64,000 bases of DNA from Candidatus Sulfuricurvum sp. RIFRC-1 (GTDB taxonomy: Bacteria > Campylobacterota > Campylobacteria > Campylobacterales > Sulfurimonadaceae): positions 1,460,001 through 1,524,000 of the forward strand of contig NC_020505.1 in NCBI RefSeq assembly GCF_000310245.1, given 5' to 3'. The position numbers were made by a program, and so were the translations under genes. Shown one piece after another: positions 1 through 10,486 of the stretch (positions are counted from its first letter, which is position 1; each line of letters opens with the position of its first letter). Below the pieces are notes generated by a model. That model made no database searches and was not told where the DNA came from. It saw only the letters and a list, made by a program, of their open reading frames with translations.

Positions 1-974
1 GTAGGAAGCTCAACAAAAATACGGCGATCAAACCGTCCTGCACGAAGCAAAGCCGCATCCATCACATCAATATTATTGGTCGCGGCGATCACTACGATGC
101 CGCTCGTCTCTTCAAATCCGTCCATCTCGGTGAGAAGCTGATTGAGAGTCCCCTCTCGCTCGTCGTTTCGTCCCCCTTCACGCTTTTTACCTACCGCATC
201 AATCTCATCAATAAAGATAATGGCGGGGGCATTTTTCTTGGCAGCAGAAAAGAGTTCTGAGACCCTTTTCGCCCCCATACCGACATAAATTTGTACAAAG
301 GAGGCACCGCTTTGGTAGAAAAATGGGACATCCGCTTCGGCAGCAACCGCTTTGGCGATCATCGTTTTACCGACACCCGGAGGGCCTACGAGAAGTACAC
401 CGCGTGGCATACGTGCGCCGAAACTATAGTAGCGTTTCGGATTTCGTAAAAAGTCAATGATCTCTTCGAGTTCCTCTTTAACATCACCGATACCGCCGAT
501 GTCACTAAATCTGACCGTCGATTTGACAGCGGTTACATTGGAAGATGGAGCTTCAGATTCCGCTACGGCAGTTTTTGTCACGGGTGTTTCTATCACTGGT
601 GCATCATCTTCAAAGCCGAGTTTACTTTTCCATGCCCAAAATCCTGCACCCCCGATAAGGCCAAAAAAGACGAAAAACCAAATCCACCCATTTCCCCCTT
701 TTGGCTCAATCACAAGATTCGCTGTCAATTCGGAAGGGAGTTGTGACGAAGCAATTTTAACAACCCCATTCTCTTTGGTAGCAAAATAGGTATATCCATC
801 ATCGCTAAACGCTTTTTCAATTTGATTATTTTCAATCAATTTGGTCGCTTCTGCAAGGGTTACCGTGTCTCCGCTATCACGCAATAATGCAAAAAGGAGT
901 AAAAGGAGAACAATCCCTCCTGATAGGATAAGAATGAGCTGATTACGGTTAAAATTTGGCCATGTTATATTCAT
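1..974 (-). CDS. ftsH: FtsH-type membrane AAA+ metalloprotease, 5' part (cut by window edge)
   Basis: Translating back from ATG at 974-972 gives about 324 codons that run off the left edge. Visible are an N-terminal TM segment (about residues 11-31), a short periplasmic stretch, a second TM (about 93-108), then an AAA+ domain. The AAA+ domain has Walker A GPPGVGKT, Walker [12 protein letters not shown], and a second region of homology ending [10 protein letters not shown] with the arginine finger. The zinc protease part lies outside the window. The family degrades membrane and misfolded proteins in the inner membrane. The gene starts 26 bases inside mtaB and is the last visible gene of the aroB-mscS-mtaB operon, an order I recall from Helicobacter pylori. 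The divergent SRH ([13 protein letters not shown] rather than the usual ATNRPDVLDPALL) suggests a second FtsH paralogue; this is an inference. Confidence 0.9.
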   Translation of the reverse strand, partial: MNITWPNFNRNQLILILSGGIVLLLLLFALLRDSGDTVTLAEATKLIENNQIEKAFSDDGYTYFATKENGVVKIASSQLPSELTANLVIEPKGGNGWIWFFVFFGLIGGAGFWAWKSKLGFEDDAPVIETPVTKTAVAESEAPSSNVTAVKSTVRFSDIGGIGDVKEELEEIIDFLRNPKRYYSFGARMPRGVLLVGPPGVGKTMIAKAVAAEADVPFFYQSGASFVQIYVGMGAKRVSELFSAAKKNAPAIIFIDEIDAVGKKREGGRNDEREGTLNQLLTEMDGFEETSGIVVIAATNNIDVMDAALLRAGRFDRRIFVELP

Positions 975-2196
975 CGTGTACCTCATAGTGCTCCAGTGTG
1001 ATCCAATCACCGCTGATATCTTCATTCGATTCAATGATCACTTTATTAAAAAACTGATCATACCCACTATAGTGTTTACCATCACCCGATTCGACTAATA
1101 CTTCCAAAGGAATTGTCATCGTTTTTTCTCGAAATGCATAATTGTTGGCGGTGATCAAGGCATTGAGTTCAGCCATTCTTTGAGCAGAAAGGGCACCGTT
1201 GACTTCCGGTTTCATGGTCGCACTCGGTGTACCGTCACGCTTGGAATAGGTAAAAGGGTGGATATGAGTTAGGTGCAGATGTTTGATATTTTCCATCGCT
1301 TCCTGCCAAAGCAGATCACTTTCACCCGGATGTCCAACGATAAAATCGGTTCCGAGAGCAAACCCTTTGGCATTCAGCATTCCGAATAATTCCACATCAC
1401 TTTTATGGCGGTTGCGGCGGTTCATCAGACGAAGCATCTCATCACTGCTGTGCTGAATCGCGATATGAAGATGGCGTTCCAACCACGGTTCATCCAAAAT
1501 CTCCCGAAATGCTTCATTGATCTGTATCGGTTCCAACGAACCTACACGTATACGTCGAACTCCTCGGATCAGCGACATTTTTTTCATCAGTTCCGCGATA
1601 TTTCGCCCCTCACCCTGACCGTAACTGCCGACATTCGTTCCCGTAAGGACAAATTCACCGAAACCGTTCGAAGCTAAACGCGATACCTGCTCTAAAATCT
1701 TAGCTTCATCCATACTGCGAGCATCACCGCGCACATATGGGATAATACAATAACTGCAACGGAAATTGCACCCCTCTTGTATCTTGATAAACGCGCGTGA
1801 TTTTCCGACAAACTCATCGACAATTGCATCATCAATGTAGTTCAAATCGCCAATTTCATAAAAACGGCTCTCTGAGGAGAGAAGTGTATTGATCTTCATT
1901 TTTTCCGAAGGGCCGAACACCCCTTGGATCTTTCCTGCACCGAAAAGAGATTCCCCTTTGGTATGGGCACCGCATCCGGTCAAAAAGAGTTTTTTGCCCT
2001 GCTTATCCATCTGGTTGATATAACCTCGGACACTGACATCGGCTCCATTCGTTACCGTACAGGAGTTAACGACAACGATATCCGCGTTATCCTCATCCTC
2101 TGTCACTTCATAATCGTTCAACGCACTCATCATCACTTGGGAATCAAAAAGATTGGTACGGCAGCCGAAGGTTTTGAAATAGACTTTCGGCTTCAT
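949..2196 (-). CDS. mtaB: tRNA (N6-threonylcarbamoyladenosine(37)-C2)-methylthiotransferase MtaB
   Basis: This 415-residue radical SAM methylthiotransferase adds a methylthio group to t6A37 of ANN-decoding tRNAs. The N-terminal UPF0004 domain carries the three cluster cysteines C12 (FGCRTN), C46 (NSCTVTN) and C75 (TGCGAHT). The radical SAM CxxxCxxC is C143, C147, C150 in [10 protein letters not shown]. The C-terminal part fits a TRAM-like domain. Length and motifs fit MtaB better than MiaB, whose radical SAM motif context differs. The start overlaps the stop of the upstream mscS gene by 4 bases (ATGA type), and its tail overlaps the ftsH start, so the genes are probably translationally coupled. 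Confidence 0.88.
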   Translation of the reverse strand: MKPKVYFKTFGCRTNLFDSQVMMSALNDYEVTEDEDNADIVVVNSCTVTNGADVSVRGYINQMDKQGKKLFLTGCGAHTKGESLFGAGKIQGVFGPSEKMKINTLLSSESRFYEIGDLNYIDDAIVDEFVGKSRAFIKIQEGCNFRCSYCIIPYVRGDARSMDEAKILEQVSRLASNGFGEFVLTGTNVGSYGQGEGRNIAELMKKMSLIRGVRRIRVGSLEPIQINEAFREILDEPWLERHLHIAIQHSSDEMLRLMNRRNRHKSDVELFGMLNAKGFALGTDFIVGHPGESDLLWQEAMENIKHLHLTHIHPFTYSKRDGTPSATMKPEVNGALSAQRMAELNALITANNYAFREKTMTIPLEVLVESGDGKHYSGYDQFFNKVIIESNEDISGDWITLEHYEVHDEYNMAKF

Positions 2197-3815
2197 TGAG
2201 CGTCCATCGGAGGAGGAGATTTCGGTGGTATCGGGGCGGTATAAAAGGTCTGCGTCGGATAGGCGATCGTAATATCATGCTCGGCGTTAAACGCATCGAC
2301 GATATCGGCAGAAATTGTACTTCGTAATGTTAAAGTCGCATACGCATTGGTAAGATACCACGCACTCACTTTGAGTCCATTGGATTCGATAAACGTAAAG
2401 ACACGCGGCTCAACATTACTGTTTTTGAGGCTGTATTTGTCTCGCAGTTTGTTGATCTGTTTTCGGGTGATATCGGTGTAGCCTTTGGAGTATTTTCGGC
2501 AAATCTCTTTCACCAAATGGGCCGCTTTTTTGTGGTTAGAATCAAAGGTGATAACAATATCGATCCCATCCCACACCGTTTTCAGTGACCCATGCGAATA
2601 ATTGGCAATCATCGAGGTGAAAATGTAGTTATTCGGAACAAAAACAATCCGTCCCGCCCGTCGGTTTACTTCGACGGTCGTAAGTGTTACGTCTTCCATG
2701 ATCGTGATACGCTGCATTGAAATATCCAACACGTCTCCGACGTATTCCATCCCGTCTTTCATGAAACGGACACGATCACCCACGTGAATCGACCCGCCGA
2801 CCACAATAACCAACCATCCCAAAAGTGACATAAACCAGTCACGCATCGCAATCGCCAAACCGGCAGATGCGAATCCGAGAACGGTAGCGAAATAGCCCAC
2901 ATTATCGATGTAACTAAAGAGGAGAATCAAAATAATCAGCGTCACATTGATAAACGTAACGATTTTATTGGCCATATAGAACCGCTCGTTATCGACGATG
3001 TAGCGTTTAATCACCCGCTTGAACAAAAAGGAGATTAAAAACAGAACAACAACGATCATTCCGATATTGAGAAGTTTAAAAATCTGATCTTTTATCTCTT
3101 TGTTGATTTTCGCTTCGGTTGATTCAATCCGTTTTTCGTACACATCCGCAGTAGAGATTAGGGTCTCAAGGGCTAATTTAAACTTTTCCACTTGCAGCAA
3201 TGTTGCCTCAAGCTCAACTTCGTAATCGGCTTTGGGATTGAGGTGCATTAAATCTTTATACAATCCGACTTGGTGTTCTAAAAGCGCTATCAGTTCCTGG
3301 AGTTCCTCTTCACGCAACACATAATCGCGATACTGGCTGTTGAGCCGTTTCACATAGGAAAGTCCTGTAAAAATATCAAGAGGGTTGGTGATAGAGGGAA
3401 GTTCACCCGCTTCATCCGGTTTGAGCAATGAAACGAACGGAGAGGCCCCTTGTGCTTTGAGCAAATCAATCTGCTCGGTCAATACTTTTTGTTTCGCTTG
3501 AAGCGCTTCAATTTCTAGTTTGCGTTCAACGTTAGAGGACCTGTTTTGCAGCTGTTCAATCCGATATTTAACGTCCCGAAGACTTTTTCGTGCCTCTTGA
3601 TACGCCATATAGGAGTTATAACTTTTAAGCCAAATACTGTTGCCGTGAGAAAGCTCTTTTTGGATTTTTGCGAGTTCATCCTGAGCATTTTGAATTTGAA
3701 CCTCTTGCGGAACCTCAATCGGCTGCTCTTCAACCGCTTTTTCCTCTTTTTGGGCGGCATTGAGGGTTAAAGCACTAACAAAAAACAGCGCTAAAAGAAA
3801 TCGATAGCCTCTCAC
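2193..3815 (-). CDS. MscS-family mechanosensitive channel with long periplasmic coiled coil
   Basis: A 540-residue inner-membrane channel of the MscS family, which opens under membrane tension during hypo-osmotic shock. A signal peptide (residues 1-21) precedes a roughly 220-residue charged helical, coiled-coil-like periplasmic region. TM segments follow at about 250-266, 284-302 and 307-323. The last, with GFASAGLAIAMRDW, has the Gly/Ala-rich pattern of the MscS pore helix TM3. The cytoplasmic beta domain (HVGDRVRF onwards) and C-terminal alpha/beta domain follow. It is larger than E. coli MscS (286 aa) but typical of the epsilonproteobacterial homologue next to aroB. It overlaps aroB by 4 bases at its start and mtaB by 4 at its end. 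The specific gating role is not visible in the sequence. Confidence 0.88.
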   Translation of the reverse strand: MRGYRFLLALFFVSALTLNAAQKEEKAVEEQPIEVPQEVQIQNAQDELAKIQKELSHGNSIWLKSYNSYMAYQEARKSLRDVKYRIEQLQNRSSNVERKLEIEALQAKQKVLTEQIDLLKAQGASPFVSLLKPDEAGELPSITNPLDIFTGLSYVKRLNSQYRDYVLREEELQELIALLEHQVGLYKDLMHLNPKADYEVELEATLLQVEKFKLALETLISTADVYEKRIESTEAKINKEIKDQIFKLLNIGMIVVVLFLISFLFKRVIKRYIVDNERFYMANKIVTFINVTLIILILLFSYIDNVGYFATVLGFASAGLAIAMRDWFMSLLGWLVIVVGGSIHVGDRVRFMKDGMEYVGDVLDISMQRITIMEDVTLTTVEVNRRAGRIVFVPNNYIFTSMIANYSHGSLKTVWDGIDIVITFDSNHKKAAHLVKEICRKYSKGYTDITRKQINKLRDKYSLKNSNVEPRVFTFIESNGLKVSAWYLTNAYATLTLRSTISADIVDAFNAEHDITIAYPTQTFYTAPIPPKSPPPMDAQ

Positions 3816-4867
3816 GCGCTCATTCCTTGAAATTTTGATAAACTCTTTTTCACGGTTGCCGCATCGATTGCATCGGTAATCTCAACGCCGCCGATTCCGC
3901 GAGGGAGGATGAAGGTAATAGTGCTATCAGCACTTTTTTTATCCAAGAAAAAGGTTTGGTAAAATTTCTCAACATCATGAATCGGATACGTAAGCGGCAA
4001 ATCGTAACGACCTAACAACGTCTTGATACGCATCGCTTCTTCAAAGCTCATCAGTCCCATTTCACAGGCCAAATCGTTGGCCATTACCATACCGATAGCG
4101 ACACTTTCCCCATGAAGATAGGTTTCGTAGTGTGTCTCATTTTCGATGACATGACCGAAGGTATGACCGTAATTGAGTGCCGCACGAAGCCCCTGTTCTT
4201 TTTCATCCGCTTCCACCACGCGCGCCTTCGTTTCAACCGCCATTTTTATAGCATGTTGAAGATTATCCCCTTCGCGCAAATCATTATTTTCTAACCATTC
4301 AAAAAATGAGAGATTAAACGTTACCGCCATTTTGACGATCTCGGCTACACCGGCACCAAACTCACGCGGTGCAAGGGTGGATAAAAAACTCGGGTCGATA
4401 TAGACGGCGCGAGGTTGATGAAACGCACCGATCAGGTTTTTACCGAAACGGTTGTTCACCCCTGTTTTACCACCGACACTGGCATCGACTTGGGAAAGGA
4501 GCGTCGTAGGGATCTGGATAAAATCGATCCCGCGATTATAGAGACTCGCAGCAAATCCGCCCATATCTCCGATCACACCGCCGCCAAAAGCAATCAAGAG
4601 TGATTTGCGGTTCAAGCGATGATCAAACATCCGGTCTAAGATACTCTCAATTGTATCAAGCGTTTTATACTGCTCGCCATCGGGGATCGTAATGACATAC
4701 ACCTCTTTGGCTTTAAGAGTGGAGAGTAGCGTTTGCAGATGTAAACCCGCAACTTTCGGATTGGTCAAAACAGCCACTTTACCCTCGAAGTTTATCTCCG
4801 GCAAAGAACCAATGTGAATAGGGTATGAGTCATCGATAATACGTTTGAGATTAATAGAGATTGTCAT
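3812..4867 (-). CDS. aroB: 3-dehydroquinate synthase
   Basis: 351 residues; the second step of the shikimate pathway, converting DAHP to 3-dehydroquinate with NAD and a divalent metal in the cytoplasm. The NAD-binding GGGVIGD lies at 95-101, followed by the family block with IPTTLLSQVDASVGGKTGVN. The metal-binding histidines are visible in NYGHTFGHVIE and the later YLHGESVAIGM. Length is normal for AroB. It heads the tight aroB-mscS-mtaB-ftsH run. A 92-base gap separates it from the upstream COG3400-type gene, so it may have its own promoter or be read through. Confidence 0.97.
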   Translation of the reverse strand: MTISINLKRIIDDSYPIHIGSLPEINFEGKVAVLTNPKVAGLHLQTLLSTLKAKEVYVITIPDGEQYKTLDTIESILDRMFDHRLNRKSLLIAFGGGVIGDMGGFAASLYNRGIDFIQIPTTLLSQVDASVGGKTGVNNRFGKNLIGAFHQPRAVYIDPSFLSTLAPREFGAGVAEIVKMAVTFNLSFFEWLENNDLREGDNLQHAIKMAVETKARVVEADEKEQGLRAALNYGHTFGHVIENETHYETYLHGESVAIGMVMANDLACEMGLMSFEEAMRIKTLLGRYDLPLTYPIHDVEKFYQTFFLDKKSADSTITFILPRGIGGVEITDAIDAATVKKSLSKFQGMSA

Positions 4868-4959
4868 AGAAAAACCTGATGGATTAAGTTATTGCGTAAT
4901 GAGTTATATATTACAGAAACATCACTTAAAACCCTCTTGGACAGGGCTGAAGCGAGTTC

Positions 4960-6366
4960 TTAAATTTGAGTCGGGATAAACAGTTGATGGTAACGACCCA
5001 GCTTATGGTACAACACTTCAGGATCGGTAGAAAAATAGGCATTAAACGGGTTCATAAACATTTTAGAGGTGAACGGGAGAACATGAAGAAAGTTTTCCCG
5101 CTCACGCAGGGTTCGAATCGGGTTCTCTTCTTGTGCAGAAACATGAATGGATTTGGAAAAGATCGTGGCAAGATTATTAAAATGTTCTATTACCTCTTTT
5201 TTATGAGACCCCTCTTCATTCGCGTAATCAATCAGTTCCAGATTAAAACCAAACTGTGATGAAACGTCAAATATGGTGGTAGAAATATTTTCAATATATC
5301 CCTCTTCACTCAAAATCACGACACTCTCTTTGAGCGATGAAAAAGAGCGTTCGGAGAGTTTTAACACCGGCACATTTCCGGCATAAAGTTTTTTACGAAT
5401 GCTCTTCCTCGAAAAAGCGGTATGAGAAACCACAAAAAGACCAATATGGTATTTTTTGATATCGTCCAAAATGATCCCCTCATCGGGCTTTGCATCATAA
5501 GAAATATCGATGGTTACTCCGCCTTGAACGGAGGCCTTAATCATTCTCAAAACATCAATATCACCGGGATTTACGACTTTGATAATGAGGGGCTGACGAA
5601 GCTTTTTCTGAATAAAAACACTTCGTCTGACCAGTGCCATAATAGCGGATGGTTTTTCGATACTCATATCAATATAGAGGTAAATTTTAGACCCGAAAGG
5701 GGCAGGAAATTGCCCCAGTTCTCGTTTGATTGCCCGATAAATAGAGCGTAATACGGCAGGATCACCGACCAAAACCAATGTATCATTGGGCTGAATCATT
5801 TTATTATCACTCGGAATAATGAGTTGACGGTTTCGGTAAATTGCCGCTATTTTCCAGTTTTTCTGTTCAATCGATCCGATATGGCGATACACAAACGAAC
5901 TTCCAAAAGGGACGAGAACTTCCATGATTTCACCCGAACCCAACCCGATATTTTTCGCAAGAACAGGAATATTGGGGAGATAATCGATCAAGTTTGCGGC
6001 AATCAGTTCTTGCATATTAACCCATTCAATATCATCACATGGACTTACTGCATTCCATAAGTCAAGTGCAATGATCCGAATAGAAGGTTTGTACATACGA
6101 ATATTTTTAATCGTCTGTTCTAAATCATTTGCATTTTCCATCACTAAAATGATTTGCCAGAAATCCATTTTTAAAAGATTGGAAATTTTGTAAAAACTGG
6201 TAGGATCAAATTGAAAAAATTTGTAACGTGCCGGATTGTAACCCTGGAAATCATTCTCATGCGTTTGGACAACATAATAGAGGTTTTCACTGGTATAAGT
6301 GCCGATAACACGCTCTATATAGTGATGACCGATAGCTCCGTCACTGACGATTAATATTTTTTTCAT
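4960..6366 (-). CDS. TrkA-like (COG3400-type) nucleotide/ligand-binding protein
   Basis: A 468-residue soluble protein with no signal peptide or TM segment. The N terminus (KKILIVSDGAIGHHYIERVIG) looks like a TrkA-N/Rossmann start. Around residues 175-210 there is a TrkA-C (RCK-C)-like unit (IIPSDNKMIQPNDTLVLVGD), the fold that binds small ligands in K+ transport regulators. The rest is alpha/beta and matches my memory of an uncharacterised family found upstream of aroB in Helicobacter (COG3400). No adjacent Trk or Kef membrane subunit is present, so a role in K+ uptake is only inferred from the domain. It is transcribed towards aroB and is divergent from the GGDEF/EAL gene. Confidence 0.7.
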   Translation of the reverse strand: MKKILIVSDGAIGHHYIERVIGTYTSENLYYVVQTHENDFQGYNPARYKFFQFDPTSFYKISNLLKMDFWQIILVMENANDLEQTIKNIRMYKPSIRIIALDLWNAVSPCDDIEWVNMQELIAANLIDYLPNIPVLAKNIGLGSGEIMEVLVPFGSSFVYRHIGSIEQKNWKIAAIYRNRQLIIPSDNKMIQPNDTLVLVGDPAVLRSIYRAIKRELGQFPAPFGSKIYLYIDMSIEKPSAIMALVRRSVFIQKKLRQPLIIKVVNPGDIDVLRMIKASVQGGVTIDISYDAKPDEGIILDDIKKYHIGLFVVSHTAFSRKSIRKKLYAGNVPVLKLSERSFSSLKESVVILSEEGYIENISTTIFDVSSQFGFNLELIDYANEEGSHKKEVIEHFNNLATIFSKSIHVSAQEENPIRTLRERENFLHVLPFTSKMFMNPFNAYFSTDPEVLYHKLGRYHQLFIPTQI

Positions 6367-6476
6367 TGTCCTGCAAACTACTTATGATCGTTAAATTTAA
6401 GACGTGATTGTAGCACAATTCGTTTATAGGGTAAAAATTAAATTCATATGTGTAGTATCGTTTTTTTTGATTAAAG

Positions 6477-6482
6477 TATGAT
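6477..6482 (+). promoter_or_regulatory. -10 element (TATGAT) for the GGDEF/EAL gene
   Basis: TATGAT lies 44 bases upstream of the proposed ATG at 6526 and overlaps the earlier in-frame ATG at 6478. That makes the earlier ATG unlikely as the real start. No good -35 is visible; the spacer region is T-rich. Confidence 0.4.
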
Positions 6483-6525
6483 ACACTATATTCATCTGAA
6501 CCGAGACATTGGAGGAGGAGCATTG

Positions 6526-8475
6526 ATGCATCTTGATGCCAAAAAGTTTTTCTTCGCCTTTTTCTTTTTTATTGCAACACTCATACTATTGGGCTATTAC
6601 CATTTTGATCATGAAAAAAAATTTATCAATCACAATATAAACGCCAATTTGCAACGTGCCGTTGAATCGGCACAAGTAGTGGTCGGTGACAATTATCATT
6701 CTAAAGTTTTAACGAGTACGCCGACCACGGTTGAAGATGCCGATACTATCAAAACCCTCACCGCTCTGGCACACGCACAAGGGGTCGAGTATATTTATTC
6801 TTTAGTAATGGATAACAAAGGGCAACTCCATTTTACCTCCAGCAGTGCCCGTAATCATGAACTCCGAACCGGTCAAAACCTTACCCGATTTTTCGATATT
6901 TATCCCAATAATCCCGATATGATTAAAGCCCTTAAAACGAATCAAATGGTTTGGGATCTTAAAGAAGAATCAGATCAATGGGGACAATTTAGAAGCGTAT
7001 ATCTCCCAGGAACCACACCATCGGGCTATCGCTACATTATTGGAGCGGATATCGAAGTGGGCTCCATTCAAAGACTTTCCAATGCCGCAGCTTTCAAAGC
7101 CATTTCAACCTCTCTGATCATTTTTTTAGGTGCATTGCCATTTTTACTCGTCTATCGAAATACCATGCATGGTACCGCAAACTTTTTACGTTCCCAAGTC
7201 CTTAATGCAACCGATGAGCTCCGAGAAGTAAACGAAATATTAGAAACAAAAGTTGAAGAAAAAACCAAACAGCTGATCTCCCAAACCTTTGAAGACACTC
7301 TGACCGGTTTACCGAATCGTCATCGACTGCAATACGATATGGACCGGACCCGCTATAGTGCATTGGTCATATTAAATATGTATAATTTTAGAGAAATCAA
7401 TGATTTTTTCGGATTTAGCGCCGGTGATGATCTCTTGCGGCAGATGGGGCACTGGCTGATAACCCTTGATTTGTACCCGTATCGTCTTAGCGGGGATGAA
7501 TTTGCCGTATTGTTTGATGAAGAGTTGAGTGAAAGACAGCTCGAAGATCTCTGCTTGAAATTACTCAATCGCCTTCACGATTATCCGTTCAGAGTGGGTA
7601 CAGAAAGTATCTCTCTTAATGTTACCATCGGGATTGATCAAGGACCTGACATCTCTTTGGCACATGCCGATATAGCCCTCCATCAAGCCAAAGAGAGCAG
7701 TCAACATATCGCGTTTTATAACAGTGAATCGCATGTTGAAGAACAATATCAAGCTAATATTGCCCTTACGTCAACCATCCACAATGCACTATCCTCAGGT
7801 CGGATTATCTGTTTTTATCAGCCGATTGTCTCCAATCAAAGCGGACGAATTGAAAAATATGAAACACTTGTTCGAATGATTGATGAATCCGCGCATATTA
7901 TTCCGCCACTCGATTTTCTCCAAACTGCCAAAAAAACACGTTTGTATCCCCAAATTACCCGAACTGTTATCGAACAAGCTTGTAATACTTTCAAAAATCG
8001 AAATGAAGAATTCTCCGTGAACCTCTCTATCCGTGATATTTTAGACCAAGGAACGGTTCGATTTATCGAAGAGATGATTGTTGCAACCGATACGGCTCAC
8101 CGCATCGTATTTGAAATTTTAGAATCCGAGGGAATTGATAATTTTGATGCAGTTATAGAATTTGTTCAGATCATGAAAAGCTTAGGTGCAAAAATTGCCA
8201 TTGACGATTACGGAACCGGATATTCCAGTTTGGAAAATATCCTTCGACTCGACGTTGACTACATTAAAATTGACGGATCACTCATCCGTAATATTAACAG
8301 TGATCCAAAATATGCCGTTGTTGTCCAACATATTGCAGATTTTAGCGCAAATCTCGGCATTAAAACGATTGCTGAGTTTGTCAGTTCGGAAGATATCTAT
8401 CAACATGTAAAAGCAATCGGAATCACCTATTCACAAGGATATTACACCGGTAAGCCGAGCATCCTTACCATTTAA
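6526..8475 (+). CDS. Membrane GGDEF/EAL protein, probable c-di-GMP phosphodiesterase
   Basis: I start this at ATG 6526 (649 aa) because a strong ribosome binding site (GGAGGAGGAG, 6510-6519) precedes it. The 48-base in-frame extension would begin inside the -10. A TM at about residues 5-24, a Cache-like periplasmic domain and a second TM (about 200-220) lead to a coiled coil. The GGDEF domain has SGDEF in place of GGDEF. The EAL domain keeps the metal and catalytic pattern: ETLVR (E of EAL), the Asn in NLSIRD, FEILES, DDYGTGYSSL, IKIDGSL, IAEF and QGYY. So phosphodiesterase activity is likely, and cyclase activity is possible but uncertain. It would change the c-di-GMP level read by LapD further along. 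Its stop overlaps the convergent TIGR02757 gene by 4 bases. Confidence 0.9.
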   Translation: MHLDAKKFFFAFFFFIATLILLGYYHFDHEKKFINHNINANLQRAVESAQVVVGDNYHSKVLTSTPTTVEDADTIKTLTALAHAQGVEYIYSLVMDNKGQLHFTSSSARNHELRTGQNLTRFFDIYPNNPDMIKALKTNQMVWDLKEESDQWGQFRSVYLPGTTPSGYRYIIGADIEVGSIQRLSNAAAFKAISTSLIIFLGALPFLLVYRNTMHGTANFLRSQVLNATDELREVNEILETKVEEKTKQLISQTFEDTLTGLPNRHRLQYDMDRTRYSALVILNMYNFREINDFFGFSAGDDLLRQMGHWLITLDLYPYRLSGDEFAVLFDEELSERQLEDLCLKLLNRLHDYPFRVGTESISLNVTIGIDQGPDISLAHADIALHQAKESSQHIAFYNSESHVEEQYQANIALTSTIHNALSSGRIICFYQPIVSNQSGRIEKYETLVRMIDESAHIIPPLDFLQTAKKTRLYPQITRTVIEQACNTFKNRNEEFSVNLSIRDILDQGTVRFIEEMIVATDTAHRIVFEILESEGIDNFDAVIEFVQIMKSLGAKIAIDDYGTGYSSLENILRLDVDYIKIDGSLIRNINSDPKYAVVVQHIADFSANLGIKTIAEFVSSEDIYQHVKAIGITYSQGYYTGKPSILTI

Positions 8476-9215
8476 AGCAATTTTTCCTGACCAATCCGAT
8501 AAAGGGCAAAATCGTATTTAAGCGGATCATGCGGATCAAACTTTTTGAGTCTTTCCGTCAGCTCAATGGCGGAACGCATATCGCATACAGACCGCGTTAA
8601 AAGCCCTAATCGGTGAGAAACATTAAACGTATGGGTATCCAGAGGCATTATCAAGTCACTCATCGATACACCGCTCCACAATCCCATGTCAAGTTCGTTT
8701 TTACGAACCATCCAACGTAAATACATCATCCACCGTTTCATTGCCGACGCTTTTGTTATCGATACAATCGGTTTTCCGATCAAAAATTCATACCCCTTTG
8801 AGCGATACGGGTTAAGGTCATAAAGAGATGTAATCAATGTCGATACTCCACCAATGAGTCCATCCGAAGAATACCCGTCTTTAAAAGCCTTTTCAGCCCC
8901 GCCGGAAGCTTTTAATCTCCCAAGGGTACAGAACCATTGGATTATATCTTCGCTACTTTGAAAACGATAATATTTCCCCTCTAATTTGAAACGTAAATCG
9001 GATTCAGCCAAATCCACTAAATCCTCTTCCAAAGTGGCTAAAAAGACAACAATGGCTTTTGCGCTCCCATAAGCAAACAAGGCACACGTAAGTGCATGAT
9101 GTTGATCCATGCTCCGACGCGCGATCATCAGCGGATCGGGGCGTGCTTCGCACAATTCATCTCGATTATTACGTGCAGCTACCTGCTCATCGAGATACGC
9201 TTTGAGGTTTTTCAC
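8472..9215 (-). CDS. TIGR02757 (DUF2400) family protein
   Basis: A 247-residue cytoplasmic protein with the hallmarks I recall for TIGR02757: an N-terminal PDPLMIARR block, a central GLIGGVSTLITSLYDLNP, then KRWMMYLRWMVRK and DLIMPLDTHTFNVSHRLGL. The last two blocks resemble those in HhH-GPD DNA glycosylases, so a nucleic-acid role is possible but unproven. The start is GTG at 9215, overlapping the rpoN stop by one base (TAGTG), so it is the last gene of the S4-trpD-tsaE-lptB-rpoN operon. No function is assigned. Confidence 0.8.
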   Translation of the reverse strand: MKNLKAYLDEQVAARNNRDELCEARPDPLMIARRSMDQHHALTCALFAYGSAKAIVVFLATLEEDLVDLAESDLRFKLEGKYYRFQSSEDIIQWFCTLGRLKASGGAEKAFKDGYSSDGLIGGVSTLITSLYDLNPYRSKGYEFLIGKPIVSITKASAMKRWMMYLRWMVRKNELDMGLWSGVSMSDLIMPLDTHTFNVSHRLGLLTRSVCDMRSAIELTERLKKFDPHDPLKYDFALYRIGQEKLL

Positions 9216-10480
9216 TAGCGCCCTAGCAGATAAAGTTGTTTACGTTCACTTGATCCCGCGATATTGAGCTGTTTACGGTATTTAGCGATCGTTCGGCGAA
9301 CCATCGTAATCTTGAATTTTTCTTGGATCATCTCAAGCAGTTTCATATCACTGAGCGGTTTTTTATGCGACTCATTTTTGACCAATTCAGAGACATACTC
9401 TTTAATTGCGGCATTGGAGACATCTTCATCGATCGCTGTCGTGAAAAACTCTTTCATCGGATAAATACCACGATTACACGCAATATATTTGTTGGCAATC
9501 GCACGAGAAATAGTAGAAGGGTTATGACCGAACTCATCCGCCAGCGTTTTAAGGGTTAGCGGTTTAATCGCCCCTCCCGTAAAGAAATCATACTGATATT
9601 CAACGATCATCAGCCCTACTTTGTACAAGGTCGCTTTACGCATCTCTAACGCATCCACAAGACTTTTGGCCTCTTTGAGCTTGTCACGAACAAAAGTATG
9701 ATCGACTCCGTACGCTGCATCGATGGAAATTGAGGGATAATATTGATCGTTCAATTTTACTTCGATTCCCTCTTCTGGATCCGTATAGATCATCAAATCG
9801 GGGATAACCTGCATTGAGTCCTCCATGTAATCGATTGCCGGAGGATTTTTAAAACTCCCGATAACCCGCATCGCTTCGTCAAAAAACGGCTCTTTTCGGT
9901 AGCGCCCTAATTCATCGAGATGATTGATCATATCCGATGCTAGGGTGTATCCCGAATCACTGATTGACGAGGAATCCAGTTGAAATAAAAAAGATTCACT
10001 CACATTTCGTGCGCCGATACCGACCGGTTCTACATGGATAAAACGGAGACGGATTTTTTCAAATTGTTCCATCGTCAGAGCGTTTTGAGCACAAAAAACT
10101 TCCGATTCCCCCTCATAATATCCCCCTTCGTCGAGATTTTCGATGATATGGGTAGCAATAAGACGAGAAATCGGCGTGGGAAATAAAGAGCTGTCTATCT
10201 GCTCTTCGAGCACTTCATACAAACTCTTGTGCTGGATTGTGAGTGCTTCAATCGCTTCGCTGTGAGAGTTCTGAACATAGCCAAATTGAATTTTTTTCGG
10301 GATTCTTGCTTCAAAAGACTCCTCATATCCCGATTTGACATCAATCAGAGGGTTTCCCTCAACAAACGGAGCCATCGCTTCACCCAGATCACTGAGACTC
10401 GACTGCAAAATCGGCAGCCAGTTACGAAGAGTGTTAGAAAGCTTGTTTTTGAGCTCGACGCTGGTTTTTACCCGTAACAT
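9215..10480 (-). CDS. rpoN: RNA polymerase sigma-54 factor
   Basis: 421 residues. Region I is Q/L-rich (SNTLRNWLPILQSSLSDL), followed by the core-binding region and the DNA-binding domain. The RpoN box VRRTIAKYRK is at 394-403 (canonical ARRTVAKYRE). In Campylobacterota sigma-54 directs middle and late flagellar genes with the FlgS/FlgR system; a FlgS-like kinase is at 55090-56076. Six bases separate it from the upstream lptB, an rpoN neighbour common across proteobacteria. I saw no convincing -24/-12 (TGGCAC-N5-TTGC) site upstream of the window's genes, but I did not scan exhaustively. Confidence 0.96.
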   Translation of the reverse strand: MLRVKTSVELKNKLSNTLRNWLPILQSSLSDLGEAMAPFVEGNPLIDVKSGYEESFEARIPKKIQFGYVQNSHSEAIEALTIQHKSLYEVLEEQIDSSLFPTPISRLIATHIIENLDEGGYYEGESEVFCAQNALTMEQFEKIRLRFIHVEPVGIGARNVSESFLFQLDSSSISDSGYTLASDMINHLDELGRYRKEPFFDEAMRVIGSFKNPPAIDYMEDSMQVIPDLMIYTDPEEGIEVKLNDQYYPSISIDAAYGVDHTFVRDKLKEAKSLVDALEMRKATLYKVGLMIVEYQYDFFTGGAIKPLTLKTLADEFGHNPSTISRAIANKYIACNRGIYPMKEFFTTAIDEDVSNAAIKEYVSELVKNESHKKPLSDMKLLEMIQEKFKITMVRRTIAKYRKQLNIAGSSERKQLYLLGR

Positions 10481-10486
10481 CTGATG

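Noticed and set aside
457-789. 110-codon plus-strand ORF
   Set aside because: It lies antisense within the well-supported ftsH coding sequence and has no family features.
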